Below, piece by piece: positions 1 through 4,899 of a stretch of DNA of 5,661 nt. The stretch covers positions 1 through 5,661 of the forward strand of contig DATJZG010000014.1 of assembly GCA_035499295.1 (NCBI GenBank), written 5' to 3'. A program made the translations under genes and the position numbers. This stretch comes from DATJZG01 sp035499295. GTDB lineage: Bacteria; Myxococcota; Myxococcia; Myxococcales; Anaeromyxobacteraceae. The notes beneath the pieces were generated by a model, which had not been told where the DNA came from, ran no database searches, and was given only the letters and a program-made list of their open reading frames with translations. The stretch's first letter is position 1. Each line of letters begins with the position of its first letter.

Positions 1-42
1 CGCCCTCCCAACTCGGGTCGGCGCTCGTGGATATGGCAGCAT

Positions 43-225
43 CTATCCGGCTCGCCAGATACCGCAAACATCCTCGCGGGCCGAAAAAGCCAGTGCCGCC
101 GCGTACACGCTTTCGAAATCACAGCCATGTCTCGACGGCGAGGCTTCTTGCCGCCGCGCGGAGGGCACCTTGAAAGGGCTGGCCTTGGGCACCTTGATGG
201 TCGTGTACTCGTTCCCGCTAATCAT
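43..225 (-). CDS. Small hypothetical ORF (60 aa) downstream of a palindrome
   Basis: I do not recognise this ORF. It opens at an ATG and reads MISGNEYTTIKVPKASPFKV, then turns into an Arg/Ser-rich, less protein-like tail ending in WRAG. The N-terminal segment NEYTTIKVPK resembles the opening beta strand of ribbon-helix-helix antitoxins (pattern YTTIRVPKEL). The helices that should follow are not evident, so at best it is a truncated remnant. A 17-bp perfect palindrome lies 8 bp upstream of the ATG, where an autorepressor would bind. There is no well-placed Shine-Dalgarno: the only AAGG sits inside the palindrome, about 14 nt from the start. The frame stays open upstream to about 447, through the 35-bp repeat, so the true start is uncertain. 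It may be non-coding. Confidence 0.25.
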   Translation of the reverse strand: MISGNEYTTIKVPKASPFKVPSARRQEASPSRHGCDFESVYAAALAFSAREDVCGIWRAG

Positions 226-233
226 GTAGCTAC

Positions 234-250
234 GGTATACCTTGTATACC
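234..250. promoter_or_regulatory. Perfect 7-3-7 palindrome, operator-like
   Basis: The sequence GGTATAC CTT GTATACC is a perfect inverted repeat of two 7-bp arms around a 3-bp centre. Each arm contains the self-complementary hexamer GTATAC, so the site is also a direct repeat with a 9-bp period, close to one helical turn. It is A/T-rich in the middle of GC-rich DNA. It sits just upstream of a minus-strand ATG at 225. The symmetry fits a dimeric or tetrameric repressor; toxin-antitoxin operators often look like this. The regulator is not identified and the function is inferred. Confidence 0.45.
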
Positions 251-313
251 CGAACTGCCCAGCGGCGCCCTGACCGGGGCCGGCGGGCGGCTAACGAGCC
301 CTGCGCCGCCGGG

Positions 314-348
314 CGGCCCGTCTGCCCCCGGAGTTTTATGCTCTCCTC
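314..348 (-). repeat. 35-bp dispersed repeat, copy 1 (minus orientation)
   Basis: Read on the minus strand this is GAGGAG-AGCATAAAACTCC-GGGGGCAGACGGGCCG. It matches the plus strand at 4304-4338 at 33 of 35 positions, and the similarity stops abruptly on both sides. In the same reading frame as copy 2 it encodes EESIKLRGQTGR, against EENIKLRGQTSR in copy 2. The minus frame preceding it (to about 447) reads VETVAKVPEVVCELRVVAVV, which has the hydrophobic pattern of the strand before the zinc ribbon in IS605 OrfB/TnpB proteins. This copy may therefore be the upstream half of a broken tnpB-like gene whose tail type is seen at copy 2. The repeat is directly seen; the tnpB link is inference. It contains a GGAG/CTCC mini-hairpin. 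Confidence 0.7.
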
Positions 349-350
349 CA

Positions 351-627
351 CGACGGCTACGACCCTGAGCTCGCAGACAACTTCCGGAACCTTGGCGACC
401 GTCTCGACCCGCCGGCCGGCACCTGACCTCGTGCCCAGTGGCGTTCACGCTTCCTGAGGGGCTACACGCCTCCCCCTCATTCACCTTGCTCAGGGAAGCC
501 CCTTCCGCCCTCAGCAAGCCTGCTCATGCTCACAATCGAGGTAATCGCCACCGCACATCGAGTCCAGACGCGCCGTCGGGGCATGAGCAGCGCGCCCAGG
601 TTCGCAAGGTTCTTCGGAGAGCGGTTT
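351..627. other. Stretch without a supported gene
   Basis: No intact gene is visible on either strand. The only protein-like stretch is the minus-strand frame at about 349-447 described under the 35-bp repeat. Reading frames on the plus strand here are Arg/Ser/Pro-rich, as expected for chance frames in GC-rich DNA. I see no clear terminator after the pseudogene that ends at 628. Confidence 0.4.
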
Positions 628-1087
628 CTACCTAAGGTCGTACAGATAAAGAAACGCCGCCCAGCCGCTCGGGAGCGAGCGCGGCGGCGCCTCGAGTTCG
701 TACCCGTACCGGACTGCCATCTCGAGGAAGAACCGTGCATGGAAGAATGCCTCGAGCATCGGTCGCGTGACCTCGCACCAGCGCTCGTTATCGGCTATCT
801 GGAACATGCGGCCGGTTCCTTCCCGCACTACCCGCGCGAACTCCTCGTTCAGCTCTCGGTGTGGAGCAAGGGCCTGCAGCGCGGCGACAATCTCCGTCGT
901 CGCCTCCTGCAGCCGGTAGACTTTGAAGCTGTGGGGTAGAAGCGGTAAACGGGATCCTCGTACCCCCAATGATTGGAGCAGTCAGCCAGCATCTTCTGCA
1001 GCGAGGGCAGCGCCGCCTTCAGGTTCGAGAGGAGCTTGCGGACTTCGTGGCGTCCGTCCTCGCCGCGAGCACGGGCGTCCGGGTCAT
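628..1087 (-). pseudogene. Frameshifted conserved hypothetical protein (about 150 aa)
   Basis: Two minus-strand frames join into one sensible protein. The first (1049 to 936) reads from HEVRKLLSNLKAALPSLQ to HWGYEDPVYRFY. The second (927 to 628) begins FKVYRLQEATTEIVAALQAL, continues through EGTGRMF, RPMLEAFFHARFFLEM and LPSGWAAFLYLYDLR, and ends in TAG. They resemble a conserved bacterial hypothetical family with the motif HWxYEDxxYRFYHQSFKVY. The expected HQS is damaged: TACCCCACAGCTTC looks like a 1-bp deletion within 928-935. No start codon lies in the HEVRK frame. An ATG at 1087 is in a different frame, implying a second indel between about 1050 and 1084. That ATG overlaps the TGA of the upstream frame (ATGA), as in a coupled operon. 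Function is unknown; the protein is mostly helical. I am confident of the family-like sequence and the break at about 930, less so of the N-terminus. Confidence 0.65.
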
Positions 1088-1355
1088 CCGTCCCCCCCCT
1101 CGTCCAGCTCCCGCATGGTCTTCCAGCGCTCGAAGCGCGCATTCGCTTCCGCGCGCTCGCGTGCGAAGTCTTCGGGGGTCGTCGGCCACGTCTTCGCGAG
1201 CGACGCGCGGGCAACAGTCCAGCCTGCCCGCTGCGGTCGCCGTGAGCGCGGCGCTGTGGCCGGTGAGGCCCTCGAGAGCCACGCCGTCGCGCTGTACGCG
1301 CGCCGAGAGCTTCTCGATCTTCAGTGATGACCGAGACCAGGTCGCGGTCCTCCAT
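1084..1355 (-). pseudogene. Degraded coding remnant upstream of the frameshifted gene
   Basis: Protein-like pieces appear in three minus-strand frames in the right order. At 1355 an ATG opens MEDRDLVSVIT. At about 1325-1240 another frame reads KIEKLSARVQRDGVALEGL. At about 1200-1087 a third reads SLAKTWPTTPEDFARERAEA and on through ERWKTMRELDEGG, ending at a TGA that overlaps the next ATG. The final part crosses a run of eight G (minus strand; C at 1092-1099), a typical indel site. The charged, helical composition suggests a small soluble or coiled-coil protein. I do not recognise the family. The pieces could be coincidental frames, so this is a weak call, made because the order and the ATGA overlap with the next gene are consistent. 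Confidence 0.25.
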
Positions 1356-1595
1356 GCCAAGAGCAAGACCGTTGTCGCTGTTGCCTGCTCGCGACGTACC
1401 AGTAATGCCATCACAGGGAGGGTCTCTACGAGGGGCCAGCGTGCCCATCCATGCACCAAGAGAACAAGCGGGCAATAGGGAAAGTTCGGCGCGCGCCGGT
1501 ACACGTTTTCTCGTAACAGAGCTACGGCCGCTCTTACGTCAACCTCGCCTCTCCAGAATCACGCCGAGGTTGGGGTTCCCATAGTAACGGGGCAA
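1356..1595. other. Stretch without a supported gene
   Basis: No convincing gene is seen here. If the Tn3-type end at 1596-1633 is genuine, this DNA lies just inside that element, since the GGGG terminus faces right and the element body would extend leftward. I looked on the plus strand from position 1 for a partner end beginning GGGGTCTG and did not see one. Confidence 0.35.
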
Positions 1596-1633
1596 ATCGG
1601 TCGAGTTTTCTGTTCCATTGATACGCAGACCCC
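1596..1633 (-). mobile_element. Tn3-family-like terminal inverted repeat (38 bp)
   Basis: Read on the minus strand from 1633, the sequence starts GGGGTCTG, followed by TCAATGGAAC and GAAAACTC at the spacing seen in the ends of Tn3 and Tn1000 (gamma-delta). Those ends begin GGGGTCTG or GGGGTTTG and contain (A/C)A(G/A)TGGAACGAAAAC. The last part differs from the usual ACGTTAAG. The outer GGGG abuts the truncated Tn3 transposase frame at 1633, so the element body would run toward lower coordinates. The flanking pentamer is GTGTG on the plus strand; Tn3 elements make 5-bp target duplications. The partner end is not visible. The match is from memory of the family ends, so identity is likely but not proven. 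Confidence 0.6.
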
Positions 1634-1797
1634 GTGTGGAGCAGCTCCTTGTACGAAACGCCGTTGCCAACCCCAAGGCGCTTCAGTCCCGCGTTCGAGC
1701 CGAGGCCGTACAGGCAGAGCAGGAGGCGTCGCTGCACCTCGCTCCGATCTACCATCTCCCGCGCCGCCGCGGTCGTGAACGCGTCGGTGAACCCCAC
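1633..1797 (-). pseudogene. tnpA: Tn3-family transposase TnpA fragment
   Basis: A 55-residue internal fragment of a Tn3-family transposase, an enzyme normally near 1000 aa that carries out replicative transposition. It begins GFTDAFTTAAAREMVDRSEV and continues RLLLCLYGLGSNAGLKRL and VSYKELLHT. These match the family block GFTDxF...RLLLCLYGLGTNxGLKR...SYxDLxYVRRR, which lies in the C-terminal half. The frame before GFTDAF is Ala/Arg/Ser-rich and lacks the family's usual preceding residues. The frame after KELLHT runs into the GGGG of a Tn3-like terminal repeat, so YVRRR is missing. Both ends are therefore truncated and the fragment cannot be functional. It lies downstream of, and on the same strand as, the isomerase gene. 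The family call is firm. Confidence 0.85.
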
Positions 1798-1904
1798 GGC
1801 CGGTTCGCTGGAGGCCGGTCGAGACTGGGCGAGTGTCCGCGCGTCCGTGGCGGCGTGGGCCGCCGCACTGCTCGGCCGATGATCTCGAGCTGCCGTGAGG
1901 TCGG

Positions 1905-2501
1905 CTATGATGGGGGGCAGGCGCCGCGAGCCGTCCGCAGCGCCTCCGCCACGAAGTCCAGGCGATCGTTGCCGACGAACATCTCCGTCCCGACGAAGAA
2001 GGTCGGCGCCCCGAAGGCGCCTCGCTCGACGGCCCCGGTCGTCTCCCGGATGAGCGTGTCCTTCTCCCCCGGCGCCTCCGACACGAGCGCGGGGAGCCCG
2101 ACCCCTGCCGCGAGGCGGCCGAGCACCTCAGGGGAGGCGATGTCCTGGCCGTCCGTCCAGCAGGCTCGGAAGACGGCGTGCGTGAACGGCGCGAGCTGGC
2201 CGTGCCTCCCGGCAGCAAGCGCGCACCGGAGCGCCAGCACCGTGGACACCGGGAAGGCGGAGGGGAAGACGAGCGGTACCCCGAGCCGCCTGGCCCATCT
2301 ATCGAGGTCCACCTTCAGGTGGGCCATCTTGGCCGGCGTCTCCAGGGGACCGTGGTTGCCGGTGGCCTTGAAGACGGCGCCCAGCAGGAAGGGGCGGTAA
2401 CGCACCTCGCCCCCGGCTCGCCGCGCCACCTCATCGACCCAGGTGGAGGCGAGGTACGAGTAGGGCGAAGTGAAGTCATAGAAGAACTCGACGGCTGTCA
2501 T
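1905..2501 (-). CDS. 2-hydroxychromene-2-carboxylate isomerase family protein (DsbA-like)
   Basis: A 198-aa protein of the HCCA isomerase/GST-kappa branch of the thioredoxin fold. The namesake NahD performs a glutathione-dependent cis-trans isomerisation in naphthalene degradation. The N-terminus MTAVEFFYDFTSPYSYLA carries the family FxFxSPYS motif, with the serine that replaces the DsbA cysteine and activates glutathione at about residue 12. A helical insert follows (about 50-130). Then comes GAFGAPTFFV with the cis-proline at 166, and FVGNDRLDFV near the C-terminus, where relatives read (W/F)G(N/Q)DRL. Length is normal for the family. The ATG at 2501 is preferred over an ATG 41 codons upstream because AGGAG lies 5 nt before it and the family starts here; the extension is Arg/Cys-rich. 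It is 109 bp downstream of the LysR gene on the same strand. It is probably cytoplasmic. The exact substrate cannot be inferred, and many members are not in naphthalene pathways. Confidence 0.9.
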   Translation of the reverse strand: MTAVEFFYDFTSPYSYLASTWVDEVARRAGGEVRYRPFLLGAVFKATGNHGPLETPAKMAHLKVDLDRWARRLGVPLVFPSAFPVSTVLALRCALAAGRHGQLAPFTHAVFRACWTDGQDIASPEVLGRLAAGVGLPALVSEAPGEKDTLIRETTGAVERGAFGAPTFFVGTEMFVGNDRLDFVAEALRTARGACPPS

Positions 2502-2610
2502 GGCCTCTCCTCTCGCCGGCCTGCGCGCCGGTGCTCCCAAGCATCCCTCGTGTCGGCGTGCCAGGCAACGCGCGCAGCACGCTCCCGCGGCGAAGCACGG
2601 CCTGCGACGA

Positions 2611-3570
2611 TCACGACTTCGCATGCGCCAGGCTGGCGCCGGCGCGCCCCGATCGGGACGGGGTCACTCGGAGCCTGGGATCGCGCTCGAACTCCGCCGC
2701 GAGGAAGTCGACCATCGCACTCACCCTGAGAGCCAGGTGCCGGCGTGACGGGTAGACTGCATGGATGGGCTGCGGCCGTGGCTCGAAGTCCTGAAGCAGC
2801 ACCACCAGCCTCCCGCTCTCGATCTCGCCGTCCACGAAGTGCCACACCGGGGCTACGCCTATCCCGAGGCCCTCCAGGATCGCGGCGCGCGCCCCCTCGG
2901 TGCTGTTCACCTGAACTCGTCCGCGCACCGGTACCGAGACCGGACCCTCCGGCGTCAGGAACGCCCAGTTCGCCCCGGTCGCCAGGCCCGAATAGACGAT
3001 ACAGTCGTGATTGGCGAGATCTCCCAGATCGTGGGGGCGACCGCGACGCGAGAGGTAGCCGGGGGTCGCCACCAGCACGCGGCGGGTGGTGCCGATACGG
3101 CGCGCGATAAGCCCGAGGTCGTTGAGCTCGCCGACGCGGATGGCGAGATCGATGCCCTCCTCGACGAGATCAGAGAGGCTGTCGCTCATCGACAGCTCCA
3201 CCTCGACCCCGGGATAGCGGTCCAGGAAGCGCGGCAGGAGTGGTATCACGTGGAGCCGCCCCATCACCACCGCCGAGGCGAGCCTGAGCCGCCCGCCGGG
3301 CTTGCCCTGGCGCCGGCCGACGGCGCTCTCGGCTGCGGCCACCGCGTCGATGGCGCCACGGGCGTGATCGTAAAGCCGGCGGCCGTCCTCGGTCAGCGTG
3401 AGGCTGCGCGTCGTGCGCTGGAGCAGCCGGCAGCCCAGGTGCTCCTCCAGCGCCGCGATCTGACGCGAGATCGTCGGCTGGCTGGTGCCGCGCTCGACGG
3501 CGACGGCGGTGAAGGAGCCAGCCTCGGCGACGCGGACGAAGGCGCGGAAGAGCCCGAGCGTGTCGAGCAT
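2611..3570 (-). CDS. LysR-family transcriptional regulator
   Basis: A 319-aa LysR-type regulator. The winged helix-turn-helix spans about residues 3-62 (MLDTLGLFRAFVRVAEAGSF, then SQPTISRQIAALEEHLGCRL and TRSLTLTEDG). A linker helix follows to about 90, and the two-lobed periplasmic-binding-like effector domain covers about 93-300 (GRLRLASA, DLAIRVGEL, VNSTEGARAAILEGLGIGVAP). The effector domain has the look of the CrgA/AaeR-type subgroup. The length is slightly over the usual 300 because of a low-complexity Ser/Arg/Ala tail. The ATG at 3570 fits the family start, but no Shine-Dalgarno precedes it. Instead the upstream 20 bp hold a LysR box and predicted -10, suggesting a leaderless or very short-leader transcript and autoregulation. 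It is divergent from the AhpD-like gene, its most likely target, and upstream of the isomerase, which may be co-transcribed. The inducer is unknown. Confidence 0.93.
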   Translation of the reverse strand: MLDTLGLFRAFVRVAEAGSFTAVAVERGTSQPTISRQIAALEEHLGCRLLQRTTRSLTLTEDGRRLYDHARGAIDAVAAAESAVGRRQGKPGGRLRLASAVVMGRLHVIPLLPRFLDRYPGVEVELSMSDSLSDLVEEGIDLAIRVGELNDLGLIARRIGTTRRVLVATPGYLSRRGRPHDLGDLANHDCIVYSGLATGANWAFLTPEGPVSVPVRGRVQVNSTEGARAAILEGLGIGVAPVWHFVDGEIESGRLVVLLQDFEPRPQPIHAVYPSRRHLALRVSAMVDFLAAEFERDPRLRVTPSRSGRAGASLAHAKS

Positions 3571-3571
3571 T

Positions 3572-3588
3572 CATACATGCTACGTATG
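3572..3588. promoter_or_regulatory. LysR box (T-N11-A dyad)
   Basis: The sequence CATAC-ATGCTAC-GTATG is a perfect dyad with 5-bp arms. Its core TACATGCTACGTA fits the T-N11-A rule for LysR-type binding sites. It lies in the divergent region, ending one base before the lysR start codon and about 113 bp from the start of the AhpD-like gene. It overlaps the predicted -10 of lysR, so binding should repress lysR. Activation of the divergent gene from here would require looping or a second, weaker half-site, which I do not clearly see. Confidence 0.6.
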
Positions 3589-3611
3589 GAAGTCGTCCGG
3601 TCTCCGGTCAA
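3583..3611 (-). promoter_or_regulatory. Putative sigma-70-type promoter of lysR
   Basis: On the minus strand TTGACC (3611-3606) is followed after exactly 17 bp by CATACG (3588-3583). The -35 box matches the consensus at five of six bases; the -10 is weak (xATAxx). Transcription would start near 3576, about six bases before the ATG at 3570. This agrees with the missing Shine-Dalgarno. The -10 lies inside the LysR box. It is predicted from sequence only. Confidence 0.35.
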
Positions 3612-3701
3612 AGCACATTATCGCCACCGAGCGCATATGGCATCTCTCCTCCCGAATGTAGCTCGCCGAACACCGTCAGTCCCTTCCACGGAGAGAGCGC
3701 C

Positions 3702-4280
3702 ATGACCCCCTTCACCGTTCACTCGATCGAGACCGCCCCGCAAGCGTCCCGCCCCCTCCTCGAGGCCGCCAGAAAGGCATGGGGCTTTGTCCCCCATATC
3801 CACGGCGTCCTGGCCGAGAGCCCGGTGGCGCTCGAGGCGTACGACACCCTGTACGGGCTCGTGGCGCGGTCCTCGTTCACCCCCGCGGAGCGGCAGGTCG
3901 CATTCCTCGCGAACAGCGCCTTCCACCAGTGCGAGTACTGCACCGCCGCGCACACCTACCTGGCTCGCACGGCGAAGGTCGACGAGGCGACGGTCCAGGC
4001 ACTGCGGACGGGGACGCCGGCCCCTGATGCCCGGCTGGAGGCGCTGCGCGTCTTCACCGAGAGCGTGCTCCGGGAGCGCGGCTTCGTCGGCGACCAGCGG
4101 GTCGAGGCCTTCTTGTCGGCCGGTTTCACCCGGGAGAACGTGCTCGAGGTGATCGCCATCGTTGCCACCAAGACCATCTCCAACTACGCGAACCACATCG
4201 CCGGCACGCCGAAGGAGGGCTTCATGACCGACCCGTTGCTGGCCTGGGCGGCGCCGCGCAATCGCGAGGGCGCGGCGTAG
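3702..4280 (+). CDS. Carboxymuconolactone decarboxylase/AhpD-like protein
   Basis: A 192-aa all-helical protein of the carboxymuconolactone decarboxylase/alkylhydroperoxidase D superfamily. The signature CEYCTAAH places the redox pair at Cys77 and Cys80 with His84 after it (CxxCxxxH, as in AhpD). This supports a thiol peroxidase or disulfide-relay role rather than true decarboxylation, where the cysteines are usually absent. The preceding helix reads PAERQVAFLANSAF. The position of the AhpD catalytic Glu falls on Gln65, as in the common ERQ subgroup. The C-terminal half includes ISNYANHIAGTP, typical of family members near 190 aa. The start is firm: GGAG lies 8 nt before the ATG. It is divergent from the LysR gene with 131 bp between them, so LysR control is likely. 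It is probably cytoplasmic. The physiological substrate is unknown, and its end is immediately followed by mobile-element debris. Confidence 0.9.
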   Translation: MTPFTVHSIETAPQASRPLLEAARKAWGFVPHIHGVLAESPVALEAYDTLYGLVARSSFTPAERQVAFLANSAFHQCEYCTAAHTYLARTAKVDEATVQALRTGTPAPDARLEALRVFTESVLRERGFVGDQRVEAFLSAGFTRENVLEVIAIVATKTISNYANHIAGTPKEGFMTDPLLAWAAPRNREGAA

Positions 4281-4287
4281 ACTATGC

Positions 4288-4301
4288 TGAAGCCCCCTTC
4301 A
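4288..4301 (+). terminator. Weak hairpin after the AhpD-like gene
   Basis: TGAAG-CCCC-CTTCA forms a 5-bp stem 7 nt after the stop at 4280. No T tract follows, so it is at best a weak or factor-dependent stop signal. An alternative longer fold pairs GCCCCC at 4292-4297 with GGGGGC at 4323-4328, stacked on GGAG/CTCC. Confidence 0.2.
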
Positions 4302-4303
4302 AA

Positions 4304-4338
4304 GAGGAGAACATAAAACTCCGGGGGCAGACGAGCCG
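4304..4338 (+). repeat. 35-bp dispersed repeat, copy 2 (plus orientation)
   Basis: GAGGAGAACATAAAACTCC followed by GGGGGCAGACGAGCCG differs at two positions from the minus strand at 314-348. It lies at the start of the TnpB-like tail and encodes EENIKLRGQTSR, the residues just before the CxxC pair. Similarity ends at both edges. In this copy the GCCCCC at 4292-4297 can pair with GGGGGC in the repeat, stacked on GGAG/CTCC, which gives a larger hairpin than copy 1 can form. Confidence 0.7.
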
Positions 4339-4523
4339 TTACTGTCCGCGCTGTGGCCTGGCCGGTGATCGCGACGCGATCTCGGCCACGCTGGCGGCTT
4401 TCCTCGTCTTCGAGGATCCCGCCGATCCCTCCACTGCCGCCGTGGACTTTGCCGCGGCGAAGGAATCATTGCGGTGCCCAGCCACGCGAGCACTCCTCGG
4501 CCGTTCCCTCAACTTCGTAGCAT

Positions 4524-4733
4524 CCGGGCGGCAAGACGCCCGGTCCGAGTCAACCGCGAAGAACGCCCTCGACGGCTCGTCCGTTGAGGAAACGTGGCGG
4601 ACACCATCCCCATCGGCGATGGTGGCTCGGCGAAACGTCGGCACGGCGCTGCGCCCAACCCCGGATGAGACCAGCCTTTCTAGCTGGACCACGCCGGACC
4701 GGACGCAAGCGCGAACCGACCTGTCCAGCGTGG
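4524..4733 (+). ncRNA. Hairpin-rich 3' region of the TnpB-like tail (candidate omega-RNA-like)
   Basis: Several stems lie in order on the plus strand. CCGGGCG pairs with CGCCCGG (4524-4543, 6-nt loop). CACCATC pairs with GATGGTG (4602-4624, 9-nt loop). CCAGC pairs with GCTGG (4671-4687). CTGGAC (4684-4689) pairs with GTCCAG (4723-4728), while CCACGC (4689-4694) pairs with GCGTGG (4728-4733), an arrangement that would cross as a pseudoknot. IS605-type elements encode their guide RNA across the 3' end of tnpB, and known omega-RNAs contain a pseudoknot. The stems are seen; the guide-RNA role is inference. Chance pairing in GC-rich DNA is a real alternative. Confidence 0.25.
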
Positions 4734-4740
4734 CGGCGAG

Positions 4741-4899
4741 AAAACTGCCACCATTGCGGGATAGCTCTTAGACGATCGCCACTACGAAAGAGGCGTCAAG
4801 GTGACCGACAACGAGTTCAAGACCATTGCCTTGGAACGCGATGCGCTTCACGGTGACTGGAACTACACAATCCGGCCCAAGTGCGCGACGCCGACTTGA
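4741..4899 (+). pseudogene. ISAzo13-type transposase C-terminal fragment
   Basis: A frame with a TAG at 4762-4764 reads KTATIAG-stop-LLDDRHYERGVKVTDNEF, then TIALERDALHGDWNYTIRPK and a TGA at 4897-4899. It resembles the C-terminus of ISAzo13-family DDE transposases, which end in a pattern like LDxxxYxxGxKVTDxE...FHGEWNYTI. Only the last 50 or so codons remain and they contain a stop, so it is a dead remnant. An internal GTG at 4801 could start a 32-aa peptide, but this is an artefact of the family's conserved V-T-D. Its 5' part overlaps the end of the TnpB-like frame, so the junction of the two remnants lies near 4740-4765. The family call is from memory of the motif and moderately sure. Confidence 0.6.

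Larger units (their letters stand above)
4283..4771 (+). pseudogene. TnpB/IS605 OrfB-like C-terminal tail
   Basis: This is an open frame with no start of its own, entered from the end of the AhpD-like gene. It reads YAEAPFKEENIKLRGQ, then TSRYCPRCGLAGDRDAISA, then a long hydrophilic tail with MVARRNVGTALRPTPDE, ending LPPLRDSS and TAG. TSRxCxxCG followed by DRD is the zinc ribbon plus last RuvC aspartate of TnpB/OrfB RNA-guided nucleases. Here only one CxxC is present: the usual spacer and second pair appear to be collapsed. The tail after DRD (over 130 aa) is much longer than in standard TnpB. RuvC-I and RuvC-II are missing, so the fragment is not a functional nuclease. The left break falls within a few bases after the AhpD-like stop, and the 35-bp repeat is near it. 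The zinc-ribbon family call is moderately sure. An unrelated zinc-ribbon transposase is the alternative. Confidence 0.5.

Noticed and set aside
857..867. GTGTGGAGCA near 857 matching the flank of the Tn3-like end at 1634
   Set aside because: It lies inside conserved coding sequence of the 628-1087 pseudogene with no Tn3 end beside it, so the shared 10-mer is most likely chance.
1618..2400. Plus-strand ORF of 260 aa opposite the isomerase and the Tn3 fragment
   Set aside because: Arg/Ser/Pro-rich shadow frame. It crosses two unrelated minus-strand coding features, which rules out a real gene.
2502..2624. 41-residue N-terminal extension of the isomerase
   Set aside because: The extension is Arg/Cys-rich and unlike the family. 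The internal ATG at 2501 has a good AGGAG and matches the usual family start.
2761..3705. Long plus-strand ORF (314 aa) opposite the LysR gene
   Set aside because: It is the antisense shadow of lysR: charged, low-complexity composition, no family motifs, no ribosome binding site, and the opposite strand is a clear LysR protein.
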